A stretch of DNA of 7,200 bases from Candidatus Methylomirabilota bacterium. Its GTDB lineage: Bacteria > Methylomirabilota > Methylomirabilia > Methylomirabilales > Methylomirabilaceae. Below, in pieces: positions 1-7,148 of this stretch (within the stretch, counting starts at the first letter, position 1; each line of letters begins with the position of its first letter). Under the pieces are notes generated by a model that was given only the letters and a program-made list of their open reading frames with translations, had not been told where the DNA came from and searched no databases. A program made the translations under genes and the position numbers. Location of the stretch: assembly GCA_028869615.1 (NCBI GenBank), contig JAGWRQ010000106.1:1-7200 (forward strand), read 5' to 3'.

Positions 1-1017
1 GACCAGTCCGATCACCACTCCCTCCACCATAAAGATGAACATGATGCTCCTGGAGTTGGCGCCGATCGACTTCAAGATGCCGATCTCCGCCCCCTTGTCC
101 ATTACCTTCATGATCAGGGTGCTCACGATGTTAAACGCGGCCACCAGCACGATCATCGTCAGGATGATAAACATGGCGATCTTCTCCAGCTTCAGGGCGG
201 CAAAGAGGTTGCGGTGCAACTGCATCCAGTCTCTCGCGACGTACGGGAACCCAAGGCGTCGCTGAATATCCGCGCCCACCTCCTTCGCCCTATACAGATC
301 GTCTACCTTTACCTCGATCCCTGTCACTGATTGTCCCATCTGGAAGAACTGTTGAGCCGCCGCAACGGTAACGTAGGCCAGGGCGCTGTCGTATTCATAC
401 ATGCCCATTTCGAAGATCCCGGCCACGGTGAAACTTCGCATGCGCGGCGCAAGCCCGAATGGAGTCATCACATTTCCGAAGGGGGAAATGACATTCACAC
501 GCCCGCCGAGCCCCACTCCGAGATTCGTTGCCAGAGCGCGCCCAATGATGATCCCCTCGGGATCTAGATGCCATCCGCTTCCCTCAGTTGGTCCTTTCAG
601 CCGCGTCGGATCGACCTCGGCAAAGCTCCTGGTCAGCGACGTGACTTCCCGCGCGGTGTCGAGGTCGATGCCGCGAAGGATCACCCCTCCCGCTCCTCGA
701 CCCGTGCTCAGCATCACCTGGTGATAGGTGAAGGGAGAGACGGCCACCACGTGCGGAACATTGCGGACCTGCGCAAGCGTCTGAGCCGGCTCCTCGATCC
801 CTCGATCCCCATAGCGTATGATCCAGAGGTGGGCATTGGTCCCGAGAATCTTGCTCCGAAGATCACGCTCGAACCCGCTCATCACCGCCAGGACGACAAT
901 GAGCGCCATGACGCCAAGAGCGACGCCGCCGATAGAGATCAGCGTGATCAGGGAGATGAACGCCTGCCCCCGCCTCGCCTTCAGATACCGAAGTCCCACG
1001 AACAGCTCAAACGGCAT
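1..1017 (-). CDS. lolC: Lipoprotein-releasing ABC transporter permease, LolC/LolE family (3' end cut by window)
   Basis: This is the inner-membrane permease subunit of the LolCDE-type exporter, which extracts mature lipoproteins from the inner membrane and hands them to a periplasmic carrier. I translated the minus strand by hand: 339 codons are open without a frameshift and the frame runs off position 1; the family is usually about 400 residues. The start [16 protein letters not shown], followed by a long hydrophobic stretch at about residues 20-47, is the classic LolC/E opening. A periplasmic MacB-like domain follows (about 50-275). A second membrane segment (about 279-303) leads into the FtsX-like motif [12 protein letters not shown], and a third begins near the edge (FMVEGVVIG). 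The ATG overlaps the end of lysS by 11 bases in another frame and has an AAGGCGG-like ribosome site within lysS, so the two are probably coupled. LolC and LolE cannot be told apart here; many bacteria have one fused-role copy. A lolD ATPase gene is expected beyond the edge. Confidence 0.93.
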   Translation of the reverse strand, partial: MPFELFVGLRYLKARRGQAFISLITLISIGGVALGVMALIVVLAVMSGFERDLRSKILGTNAHLWIIRYGDRGIEEPAQTLAQVRNVPHVVAVSPFTYHQVMLSTGRGAGGVILRGIDLDTAREVTSLTRSFAEVDPTRLKGPTEGSGWHLDPEGIIIGRALATNLGVGLGGRVNVISPFGNVMTPFGLAPRMRSFTVAGIFEMGMYEYDSALAYVTVAAAQQFFQMGQSVTGIEVKVDDLYRAKEVGADIQRRLGFPYVARDWMQLHRNLFAALKLEKIAMFIILTMIVLVAAFNIVSTLIMKVMDKGAEIGILKSIGANSRSIMFIFMVEGVVIGLV

Positions 1018-2512
1018 CGGGACCGCCTTGTTCGCCCTGGGCGGGCTTCAGGAGAGGAAAGAGGATGACATCACGAATCGATGGGGAGTCGGTAAAGAGC
1101 ATCGCCAGCCGGTCGATGCCGATCCCTTCACCCGCCGTCGGAGGCATCCCGTACTCCAGTGCCCGCAGAAAATCCTCGTCCAGGCCATGAGCCTCCAGAT
1201 CGCCTTGATCCCGCTGTCGCAACTGGTCAAGAAAGCGGGCGCGCTGCTCACGCGGATCGTTCAGCTCAGAGTAGGCGTTGGCGATTTCCATCCCGCCCAC
1301 GAACATCTCAAACCGTTGAACCGTCATTGGCTCCCCGTGTTTCGCTTTGGCCAAGGGGGAAAGCTCCGTGGGGAAATCGATGATGAACGTGGGTTGAATG
1401 AGCTTCGGCTCTACCAGCGTGTCGAACAGTTCGGCCATCACCTTTCCCCGGCCCCAACCCGGTGCGATGCTCACCCCATGACGTGCGGCCAAGGTACTCA
1501 CGCCCTCTTCTGTCTGGAGCGCCTCTGCATCAAGTCCGGCCAGCTTAACGAGGGACTCTTCCAGCGTCAGCTTCGGCCAGGGTGGAGCGAAGGAGATCCG
1601 CTGCCCCTGATAGGTCACCTGCTGGTCTCCCGTGATCTCCTTGGCCAAGTGAGCCAGCATCTCTTCCGTCAGCGCCATAAGGTTCTGATAATCGGCATAC
1701 GCCTGGTAAAACTCCAACATTGTGAACTCGGGGTTGTGTTGGGTGGAGATCCCCTCATTCCGGAAGTTTCGGTTGATCTCAAAGACCCGGTCGAACCCTC
1801 CTACCACCAGCCGCTTCAGGTATAACTCGGGAGCAATCCTCAAATACAGCGTGAGGTCGAGGGCATTGTGATGTGTGACAAAGGGGCGCGCCATGGCGCC
1901 GCCGGCCATCGACTGCATCATGGGGGTCTCGACTTCCAGGAACCCCCTTGACTCAAGGAAGCGACGCATCTCCGCAATCAGGCGGCTGCGTGTCCTGAAG
2001 GCGCCTGCAACCTGGCGGTTCACAAGGAGATCCAGGTAGCGCTGGCGAAAGCGGGTCTCCACGTCGGTCAGCCCATGCCACTTTTCCGGCAGCGGCCGCA
2101 GCGACTTCGACAGAAGTTGAACCGTCCGGGCTCGCACCGTGAGTTCCCCTGTCCGCGTCCGGAAGAGCTGACCCTCCACCCCCAGGTAGTCGCCAACATC
2201 CAGCTTCTTGCAGAGTTCGTATGCCTCGAGACCGACGGTATCCCGTACAATGTAGATCTGAATCCTCCCGGAACCGTCCTGGAGATGAGCGAAGGTCGCC
2301 TTCCCATGACCCCGTATGGACATCAGGCGCCCGGCGATCGACACCTGAGGAGCCCCAGCGTCCCCCTCTTCAGAGAGACCCGCGTATTCCCGATGAAGAT
2401 CGGCCGCGAGATGAGTGACACCGAACCGGGCTGGATACGGGTCAATGCCGGCCACTTCAAGCTCCGCCAGCTTCCGCATCCGCTCGCTTACCAACGGATT
2501 GTGTTCTTCCAC
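1007..2512 (-). CDS. lysS: Lysyl-tRNA synthetase, class II
   Basis: This cytoplasmic enzyme charges tRNA-Lys with lysine, using ATP. The 501-residue length is normal for bacterial LysS (about 490-510). An N-terminal OB-fold anticodon-binding domain spans about residues 57-135 ([18 protein letters not shown]). The class II catalytic core shows motif 1 around 178-200 ([15 protein letters not shown]), motif 2 around 244-270 ([11 protein letters not shown], then [14 protein letters not shown]) and motif 3 around 460-485 ([14 protein letters not shown], with the conserved Arg468). HNPEFTMLE is the usual lysine-specific signature. The start is GTG at 2512-2510, chosen because GGAGG lies four bases upstream and because a perfect sigma-70-type promoter precedes it; the next Met (residue 12) has no comparable ribosome site. 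It overlaps the lolC/E-type gene downstream. A lysS to lolC to lolD order is familiar from other diderms and suggests co-transcription. Confidence 0.97.
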   Translation of the reverse strand: MEEHNPLVSERMRKLAELEVAGIDPYPARFGVTHLAADLHREYAGLSEEGDAGAPQVSIAGRLMSIRGHGKATFAHLQDGSGRIQIYIVRDTVGLEAYELCKKLDVGDYLGVEGQLFRTRTGELTVRARTVQLLSKSLRPLPEKWHGLTDVETRFRQRYLDLLVNRQVAGAFRTRSRLIAEMRRFLESRGFLEVETPMMQSMAGGAMARPFVTHHNALDLTLYLRIAPELYLKRLVVGGFDRVFEINRNFRNEGISTQHNPEFTMLEFYQAYADYQNLMALTEEMLAHLAKEITGDQQVTYQGQRISFAPPWPKLTLEESLVKLAGLDAEALQTEEGVSTLAARHGVSIAPGWGRGKVMAELFDTLVEPKLIQPTFIIDFPTELSPLAKAKHGEPMTVQRFEMFVGGMEIANAYSELNDPREQRARFLDQLRQRDQGDLEAHGLDEDFLRALEYGMPPTAGEGIGIDRLAMLFTDSPSIRDVILFPLLKPAQGEQGGPDAV

Positions 2513-2539
2513 AGAGCCTCCAGTTATTAGATGGGTTCG

Positions 2540-2568
2540 ATTATAGGAAGCGCCCTGGTAACTGTCAA
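2540..2568 (-). promoter_or_regulatory. Consensus sigma-70-type promoter for lysS
   Basis: Reading the minus strand, TTGACA (2568-2563) and TATAAT (2545-2540) are separated by exactly 17 bases. All 12 hexamer positions match the housekeeping consensus. Transcription would start near 2533, leaving a leader of about 20 bases that holds the lysS ribosome site GGAGG (2521-2517). The placement directly before lysS supports a functional role. It also implies that lysS and the downstream permease gene do not depend on readthrough from the secreted-protein gene. Confidence 0.85.
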
Positions 2569-2613
2569 GGAAGCGGCGGATTCGGTTGATCGAGGTATCA
2601 GGTAACGCGTTGG

Positions 2614-2973
2614 TCAGCGACGCGGACCGGGACCCATACCGCCAGGACCCATGCCTCCACCCATGGCAGGCGGCTCATCCGGCAGCGTGACACCACGCTC
2701 TTTGGCGCGCGCCTTCATTTGCTCATGAAACTCCTTGCGGATTTGCTGCCGTTCTTCAGCAGTCTTTGCGGCGCGCATTTTTTTGCGATGCTCTGCGCGT
2801 TCTTCCTCTGTCATCAATTGGCTACCACGGACTCGTTCTTGTTGACTCTCCGCCTTTACGGCCTCTCCCGGCTTCGCCTCGCTCTGAGCTGGCTTGTCAT
2901 CGGCCGCACATGCCAATCCGGCGGATAACGCCAATATCGAGACCCCGGAAAATAGCTTGAGCATCTTTTTCAT
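2614..2973 (-). CDS. Small secreted protein, charged helical core and Met/Gly-rich tail, function unknown
   Basis: The predicted 119-residue protein has a Sec signal peptide (MKKMLKLF, a hydrophobic run to residue 21, probable cleavage after ACA at residue 23). C22 lacks a canonical lipobox residue at -3 (Gly), so a soluble periplasmic or secreted protein is likelier than a lipoprotein. Residues 24-50 are low-complexity and Ala/Lys/Glu-rich. Residues 53-98 ([30 protein letters not shown] and onward, ending GVTLPDEP) are highly charged and helical. From memory this block resembles uncharacterised proteobacterial and NC10 periplasmic proteins. The tail (103-119) is Met/Gly/Pro-rich, ending in Arg-Arg. 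The ATG at 2973 is chosen because AAGGAGGG lies eight bases upstream; an in-frame TTG at 2991 would overlap that site. A metal-related or chaperone-like role (compare CpxP/Spy-like helical periplasmic proteins) is only a guess. Confidence 0.8.
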   Translation of the reverse strand: MKKMLKLFSGVSILALSAGLACAADDKPAQSEAKPGEAVKAESQQERVRGSQLMTEEERAEHRKKMRAAKTAEERQQIRKEFHEQMKARAKERGVTLPDEPPAMGGGMGPGGMGPGPRR

Positions 2974-3016
2974 CACGATTCCCTCCTTCAACTTTGGGTT
3001 GTTCCAATGCGGTTGA

Positions 3017-3041
3017 GCTGAGTTTCGTTCCTCAACCCAGC
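3017..3041. repeat. REP-like interspersed repeat forming a hairpin
   Basis: GCTGAGTT (3017-3024) and AACCCAGC (3034-3041) form an 8-bp inverted repeat around a 9-base loop. As minus-strand RNA it pairs fully with one G-U wobble; as plus-strand RNA that position is an A-C mismatch. The stem, the loop TCGTTCCTC and the neighbouring GCCTACGG resemble a widespread bacterial intergenic repeat (variants of TTGGGTTTCGTTCCTCAACC followed by CAACCTACG) that I recall from many genomes. It sits in the presumed leader of the small secreted-protein gene, about 45 bases before its start. Whether it affects expression is unknown. Confidence 0.5.
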
Positions 3042-3078
3042 CTACGGCGTACTCGAAACATCTCTACCGGTCGCGGCG

Positions 3079-3107
3079 ATTCTCTCGCCTTTCCAATGAT
3101 ATGTCAA
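3079..3107 (-). promoter_or_regulatory. Probable promoter for the small secreted-protein gene
   Basis: On the minus strand, a perfect -35 TTGACA (3107-3102) is followed after 17 bases by GAGAAT (3084-3079), which matches TATAAT at four of six positions. The predicted start near 3072 would give a leader of about 100 bases that includes the REP-like hairpin. The -10 is weak, so this is a candidate only. Confidence 0.4.
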
Positions 3108-3116
3108 CGTTGTCAA
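3102..3116. repeat. TGTCAA direct repeat with 9-bp period in the divergent spacer
   Basis: TGTCAA occurs at 3102-3107 and 3111-3116, with the perfect palindrome CAACGTTG (3105-3112) across the junction. The repeat lies between the divergent secreted-protein gene and leuC and overlaps the minus-strand -35 candidate. It could be an operator for a dimeric regulator or a duplicated -35 hexamer. I do not recognise a named regulator site. Confidence 0.3.
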
Positions 3117-3215
3117 TGATCCGCCTGTGGACAGCATATCCTGCCACAGTCGTCGCCTCACCCGGTTCTCGTGATACTTGCGCGCGACAGACTGATCTGG
3201 CACAATACCATCACT

Positions 3216-4619
3216 ATGGCTGAAACCCTCCTCGATAAGGTCTGGCGGGCCCATACGGTGCGAACGCTTCCCTCTGGACAGACGCAGCTCTTTATCGGCC
3301 TGCACCTGATCCACGAGGTGACCAGCCCGCAGGCTTTTCAGATGCTGCGGGAGGCGGGGCTCAAGGTCCGCTATCCCGAGCGAACTTTCGCAACTATCGA
3401 CCACATCGTCCCCACCGCCTCTCAGGCAAGGCCCTTTACAGACATCATGGCCGAAGAGATGACCGTCCACTTGGCCACAAACTGCAAGGAATTCGGTATC
3501 CCGTTCTTTGACCTGGACAGCAGACGACAAGGAATCGTCCACGTCATTGGGCCGGAGCTTGGGCTCACCCAGCCGGGCATGACCATTGCCTGTGGCGACA
3601 GTCACACCTCCACCCATGGGGCTCTGGGGGCGCTGGCGTTCGGCATCGGCACCAGCCAAGTGCGGGATGTCCTGGCCACGCAATGCCTGGCGATGACGAA
3701 GCCAAAGCTCCGACAAATCCAAATAGAGGGCAGGCTGGCACGCGGGGTCTACGCCAAGGACGCAATCCTCACCATCATCCGCAGGCTGGGTGTGAAAGGC
3801 GGGGTAGGTTACGCTTATGAGTACGCCGGCTCGGCTGTTACAGCGATGTCGATGGAGGAGCGCTTGACCATCTGCAACATGAGTATCGAGGGCGGAGCGC
3901 GCGCCGGCTATGTGAGCCCCGACGCAACCACCTTCGAATACCTCAAGGAACGCCCGTTTGCGCCGCAGGGCGAGGCGTTTGACCGGGCGGTCAGGTGGTG
4001 GAAGAGCATGGCGACTGACTCCGATGCCGCATTCGACGCCATCGCGCGGCTGGATGCCCCCTCGATCGAGCCTATGCTCACCTGGGGCATCAATCCTGGG
4101 CAGTCGATAGGAATAGGTGAGCGGATCCCGCATCTGCACGACGCGCCTGATGCGGACCGGGACGCCTGGGCCGAGGCGCTGGCCTTCATGGATCTTGAGT
4201 CCGGCCGGCCGATCGCCGGGACCCCGATCGATGTCGCCTTCATCGGCTCCTGCACCAACGGGCGCCTCTCTGACTTGCGGGTTGCGGCCGAGGTTGTCCG
4301 AGGGCGAAAGGTGGCGAAAGGCATTCGGGCCCTCGTCGTTCCAGGGTCTCAGGTGGTGGCGCGAGCGGCTGAAGCTGAGGGACTCCATGAGGTCTTTCTA
4401 ACGGCCGGGTTTGAGTGGCGCAAGGCCGGCTGCTCGCTCTGTCTCGGGATGAATGAGGATAAGCTGACCGGTCGGGAGATCTGCGCCGCTTCCAGTAACC
4501 GGAACTTCAAGGGACGCATGGGAAGCCCTACGGGTCGGACCCTCCTCATGAGCCCGGCCATGGTGGCTGCGGCAGCCATCCAAGGGCGGATCACAGACGT
4601 GCGGGAGATGCTGCCGTGA
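3216..4619 (+). CDS. leuC: 3-isopropylmalate dehydratase large subunit
   Basis: This is the large, iron-sulfur-bearing subunit of isopropylmalate isomerase, which converts 2-isopropylmalate to 3-isopropylmalate in leucine biosynthesis in the cytoplasm. With the ATG at 3216 the product is 467 residues, the usual length for the bacterial family (E. coli about 466). The N-terminus [15 protein letters not shown] matches family starts. An in-frame GTG at 3171 would add 15 untypical residues, and neither start has a clear ribosome site. Aconitase-superfamily marks are present: [22 protein letters not shown], and the three 4Fe-4S cysteine ligands Cys346 (GSCTNGR), Cys406 and Cys409 (GCSLCLGMN). [11 protein letters not shown] lies near the C-terminus. 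The stop overlaps the leuD start by four bases, which fits equimolar subunit synthesis. No leader peptide or attenuator is evident. Confidence 0.97.
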   Translation: MAETLLDKVWRAHTVRTLPSGQTQLFIGLHLIHEVTSPQAFQMLREAGLKVRYPERTFATIDHIVPTASQARPFTDIMAEEMTVHLATNCKEFGIPFFDLDSRRQGIVHVIGPELGLTQPGMTIACGDSHTSTHGALGALAFGIGTSQVRDVLATQCLAMTKPKLRQIQIEGRLARGVYAKDAILTIIRRLGVKGGVGYAYEYAGSAVTAMSMEERLTICNMSIEGGARAGYVSPDATTFEYLKERPFAPQGEAFDRAVRWWKSMATDSDAAFDAIARLDAPSIEPMLTWGINPGQSIGIGERIPHLHDAPDADRDAWAEALAFMDLESGRPIAGTPIDVAFIGSCTNGRLSDLRVAAEVVRGRKVAKGIRALVVPGSQVVARAAEAEGLHEVFLTAGFEWRKAGCSLCLGMNEDKLTGREICAASSNRNFKGRMGSPTGRTLLMSPAMVAAAAIQGRITDVREMLP

Positions 4620-5212
4620 GACAGAACGATATTCGACGCCGGATCACCGGCCGCGCGATTTCGCTTCCCGGCAACGACATCGACACTGACCGGATCATCC
4701 CCGCCCGTTTCCTGAAATGTATCACCTTCGAGGGGCTTGAGGTGCACGTCTGTGAGGACGACCGACGGCAGATGCCGGATCACCCGTTTAACCAGGCTCG
4801 GTACCAGGAGGCGACGATCCTGGTTGTCGGCCAAAACTTCGGCTGCGGCTCCTCGCGGGAACATGCGCCGGAGGCGCTCAGGCGCTGGGGCATCCGGGGC
4901 ATCGTGGGCGAGTCATTCGCCGAGATCTTCTTCGGTAACTGCACGGCGATTGGGCTCCCCTGCCTGGCGCTGCATCCGGAGGATGTTGCATGGTTGTTGG
5001 ACGCCGTGGCGCAGCATCCGGAGCAGGAGATGCTGCTGGATCTGGAGCACCGGCTGGTGCGTTTCGGCGAACAGACGCTCCGTGCCACCATCCCAGATGG
5101 TGCTCGGAATCAACTCCTGGCGGGGACCTGGAACGCGATGGGTGTCCTGCTGGAGGCCGGCAACGAGATCGACCGGATCGCCAGGAGCCTGCCCTACGTC
5201 ACCAGCTATTGA
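4616..5212 (+). CDS. leuD: 3-isopropylmalate dehydratase small subunit
   Basis: LeuD pairs with LeuC to form the heterodimeric isomerase and supplies the swivelling aconitase C-terminal-like domain that contacts the substrate. The 198-residue product matches the long bacterial LeuD class (about 200 residues; archaeal forms are nearer 165). Visible marks are [15 protein letters not shown] (residues 19-33), the substrate-loop signature [15 protein letters not shown] (74-88) and [11 protein letters not shown] (99-109). The end RIARSLPYV is typical of the long class. Translation starts at GTG inside the leuC stop (GTGA overlap), with GGGAG eight bases upstream, so coupling is expected. leuB, often next in leu operons, does not follow; the strand continues into a spacer with no obvious strong terminator. 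Confidence 0.96.
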   Translation: MRQNDIRRRITGRAISLPGNDIDTDRIIPARFLKCITFEGLEVHVCEDDRRQMPDHPFNQARYQEATILVVGQNFGCGSSREHAPEALRRWGIRGIVGESFAEIFFGNCTAIGLPCLALHPEDVAWLLDAVAQHPEQEMLLDLEHRLVRFGEQTLRATIPDGARNQLLAGTWNAMGVLLEAGNEIDRIARSLPYVTSY

Positions 5213-5523
5213 GGAATCCTGCCGCAAGCACCACGTCTCGTAGCAATGCTAGGAAGGCCGGCGCACGTCCCATTGTGTTCCATCCCATCACAACTCCTAT
5301 TCGTTCTTGCATAATCGATAGAAAACGAACCGCACAACTATCCGTTCAGCCTGAGCCTGTCGAGAGCGGCCAGTGTCTCTCTAGCCTCGCCCGCATTCAT
5401 ACAAATTTCTTGTTAAGTGTTGGAAAAGATTATAGAGTTTGGGCCAGCTTCAAGAACGGCTGGGCGAGACTGATCAGCATACATACATAATAGATAGGCG
5501 GAGCGAGTGTAAGGAGACGATAA
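5213..5523. other. Intergenic spacer with no supported gene
   Basis: This stretch between leuD and the zinc-ribbon gene is clearly more AT-rich than the flanking genes, especially after 5396. I find no protein-like frame and no RNA gene. It holds a REP-like fragment (5342-5363), a small inverted repeat TTCGTT/AACGAA (5300-5305 and 5324-5329, long loop) and an AT-rich run (5400-5440) with a poor promoter candidate, TTGTTA (5410-5415) and TATAGA (5431-5436), whose 15-base spacing is short. The ribosome site AAGGAG of the next gene is at 5511-5516. No good rho-independent terminator for leuCD is visible, so leu transcripts may run on into the next gene. Confidence 0.5.
5342..5363. repeat. Fragment of a widespread REP-like intergenic repeat
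   Basis: GTTCAGCCTGAGCCTGTCGA (5344-5363) closely resembles an interspersed sequence I recall from many bacterial genomes (variants of GTTCGCCCTGAGCCTGTCGA, often followed by AGG). It contains the internal near-direct repeat GCCTGA/GCCTGT. It lies well apart from either gene in the leuD-downstream spacer, as such elements usually do. This copy looks isolated and partial. Confidence 0.4.
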
Positions 5524-5877
5524 ATGGAAATCTTCATAGTATGGATTGTCGTTGGCGGTTTGGTCGGCTATCTCGCTGGCCAGGCACGAGGGCGAGCGTG
5601 CGGCGGACTCGCGCTCGGAATTTTACTCGGACCTATAGGCTGGCTCATGGTGTTGTGCGGGCGCGACAAGCGCCAGAGGTGCATGGAGTGCGGCGGAGTT
5701 GTTGTGGAGGGGGCGCGTAAGTGTCTCCATTGTGGCAGTGCCATCGAGCGGATGTTTGACATTCGTTGTCCTTCTTGCCGTGAGAGGGGGCGAGTCCGTG
5801 AGTCCCTATTGGGTGATCAGGTCGAGTGCCCCTCCTGCAAGCGGACTTTCGCGGCGTCCAGTGTGCGCGTTTCGTGA
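5524..5877 (+). CDS. Small two-pass membrane protein with two C-terminal zinc ribbons, function unknown
   Basis: The 117-residue product starts at an ATG with AAGGAG seven bases upstream. Residues 3-19 and 26-44 are hydrophobic, glycine-rich membrane segments (GGLVGYLAGQ, GGLALGILLGPIGWLMVL) joined by a short basic turn. This resembles the GxxLGLLLGPIG hairpins of many small uncharacterised bacterial membrane proteins that also carry a zinc ribbon. Two four-cysteine modules follow: C53-X2-C56 with C67-X2-C70 (CMECGG, CLHCGS) and C82-X2-C85 with C102-X2-C105 (CPSCRE, CPSCKRTF). Two positively charged patches beside the second segment suggest the ribbons face the cytoplasm. The second ribbon recalls the short MJ0042/FmdB-like zinc-finger type seen at the N-terminus of other proteins. 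It stands alone between a spacer and an insertion sequence, so context gives no function. Its coding end appears intact. Confidence 0.8.
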   Translation: MEIFIVWIVVGGLVGYLAGQARGRACGGLALGILLGPIGWLMVLCGRDKRQRCMECGGVVVEGARKCLHCGSAIERMFDIRCPSCRERGRVRESLLGDQVECPSCKRTFAASSVRVS

Positions 5878-5890
5878 GTACGCCGTGAGC

Positions 5891-5935
5891 GGTCGGGGAG
5901 ATAGGTAACAAAAAAGTCCGGGGACATGGGTTACA
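5891..5935. repeat. Left end of the IS: inverted repeat built of two tandem 20-bp motifs
   Basis: Read on the minus strand, TGTAACCCATGTCCCCGGAC (5935-5916) and TGTTACCTATCTCCCCGACC (5910-5891) are two copies of one motif, 15 of 20 positions alike, separated by TTTTT. The inner copy overlaps the transposase stop codon. The two copies are probably paired transposase-binding sites. The outer copy is the more diverged. Confidence 0.75.
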
Positions 5936-7109
5936 CCTTATGGCGTTTCAATCTACCATATGCATCCTCGATGCGCATGTGTCGTTCATGTAACCGGCCG
6001 AGTTTGAGCGGGCCGAAGTAGACGTTCCAGATGCCATCGTCGATTTCCTCTAGCCCCACGTACTCCCCGGCGCAGACGATCGAGACGTTTACCCAGTCGC
6101 AGTTCCATCGGATGCCGCCGTTGGCACTCACGTAGCGCACCTCGAAACGGTCGGGGTATTCGAGCGGCGGCAGCGTATTGGGCATCTCCCTTGGGGACGG
6201 GCGATAGAGGGAGGCTGGTGTCTGCTGATCGAGCGCTTCATGCGGACGCTCGAGGTTGAACTCCTCGCGGAAGCGGTTGAACCTACGTTGTTGGGCCGGA
6301 AGGCTTCCCGCCGCCGGTCGGGTCGCCTCGGCCTTGAGGGTTCTGTGCATGCGTTCGTGGCGACCGTTCTGCTGGGGCTTACCAGGCTCAATGAGTTCCG
6401 GCAGCACGCCGAGGCGGACCCACCAGGCCGAGAGCGCCGAGAGCCGCGCGAGGGTGTTGGTGGCAAAGGGCACGCCATTATCGGTGCGGATCCGTGTAGG
6501 CAGGCCGTATTCCTGGAAGAGCCGCCTGAACATGGGTGTTGCCCCGGCCCCGGCCGTCGAATACAGCGCCTGGCAACCCAGCAGATAACGGCTGAAGCCA
6601 TCGGTCACCGTCAAGGGATAGCAATACAGACCATCGCCGGTTTTGAACTGCCCTTTGAAGTCGGCGCTCCACACGTCATTGGGGGCGAGGATCAGGCTGC
6701 TGGGCTTGCTGGGGTGGCCGATACGGCGGCGGTGCCGTGACTTGGGCACCATGCCGTGGCGGCTCAAGATGTCGCAGACGGTGGAGCGGCCCGGCAGATC
6801 CCAACGAGGGTGGCGCTTGTGCACGATCGTGAGGAGCTTCTTGCCGCCCCAGGACGGATGCCGGTGACGGGCTTCCAGGAATGCCGTCACGATCTCGGGT
6901 GCGGTCTCATTGGGCGAATGCCGGGGCCGTCGCGACCGTGCTTCGAGACCCGCGGGTCCGAGGTGCAGGTAGCGGTCGATCCATTTGTAGGCGGTCTTGC
7001 GTGAGACTCCATAGAGCTGGCAAAGCTCTGTGATCGAGAGCATCTCACGCAGGTAATCGGCAATGAATTGAGTTCGTTGGTCCATAGGTGACGTTTTCCT
7101 CCACGGCAT
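5931..7109 (-). CDS. IS481-family transposase
   Basis: This DDE-type transposase cuts the element ends and joins them to new DNA. From the ATG at 7109 it is 392 residues. An N-terminal helix-turn-helix (about 24-47, SITELCQLYGVSRKTAYKWIDRY) is followed by a basic linker and an rve/integrase-like core. Candidate catalytic residues are D150 (WSADFKG), D210 (RTDNG) and E252 (QQNGRHERMHRTLK), with the family-typical RPHEAL at about 288-293. A C-terminal beta-rich segment with GPLKLGRLH completes it. The start at 7109 is preferred because AAGGAGG lies six bases upstream and MPW...MDQR beginnings are common in relatives; the ATG at 7085 has a poorer spacing. No frameshift or internal stop is seen, so it may be active. 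It faces the zinc-ribbon gene convergently. Confidence 0.93.
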   Translation of the reverse strand: MPWRKTSPMDQRTQFIADYLREMLSITELCQLYGVSRKTAYKWIDRYLHLGPAGLEARSRRPRHSPNETAPEIVTAFLEARHRHPSWGGKKLLTIVHKRHPRWDLPGRSTVCDILSRHGMVPKSRHRRRIGHPSKPSSLILAPNDVWSADFKGQFKTGDGLYCYPLTVTDGFSRYLLGCQALYSTAGAGATPMFRRLFQEYGLPTRIRTDNGVPFATNTLARLSALSAWWVRLGVLPELIEPGKPQQNGRHERMHRTLKAEATRPAAGSLPAQQRRFNRFREEFNLERPHEALDQQTPASLYRPSPREMPNTLPPLEYPDRFEVRYVSANGGIRWNCDWVNVSIVCAGEYVGLEEIDDGIWNVYFGPLKLGRLHERHMRIEDAYGRLKRHKV

Positions 7110-7148
7110 AGGGCACCTCCTTGCGGTGCCCGTGAGTGTGGCACAACA

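Noticed and set aside
818..1825. A long plus-strand frame opposite lysS and the permease gene
   Set aside because: It is antisense to two well-identified genes and shows no family features; codon bias of GC-rich genes explains it.
2974..2991. Alternative TTG start for the secreted protein
   Set aside because: The TTG precedes and overlaps the ribosome site AAGGAGGG that serves the ATG at 2973, and the longer N-terminus would give a less typical signal peptide.
3110..3140. Plus-strand promoter candidate for leuC (TTGTCA, then CATATC)
   Set aside because: The -10 matches only three of six positions and the spacing is 19 bases; the -35-like hexamer overlaps the repeat already described.
3042..4388. 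A 448-codon open frame on the minus strand opposite leuC
   Set aside because: It lies almost wholly antisense to an unmistakable leuC, has no recognisable motifs and is rich in Arg, Gly and His, as expected from the shadow frame of GC-rich coding sequence.
5240..5252. Small palindrome TAGCA-A-TGCTA downstream of leuD
   Set aside because: A one-base loop and no T-tract make it unable to act as a terminator, and it is short enough to be chance.
5911..5935. Possible rho-independent terminator for the transposase gene (GTCCCCGGAC then six T on the minus strand)
   Set aside because: The stem is only three to four base pairs with a tiny loop, and the sequence is already explained as part of the IS inverted repeat; the matching right end lacks the T run.
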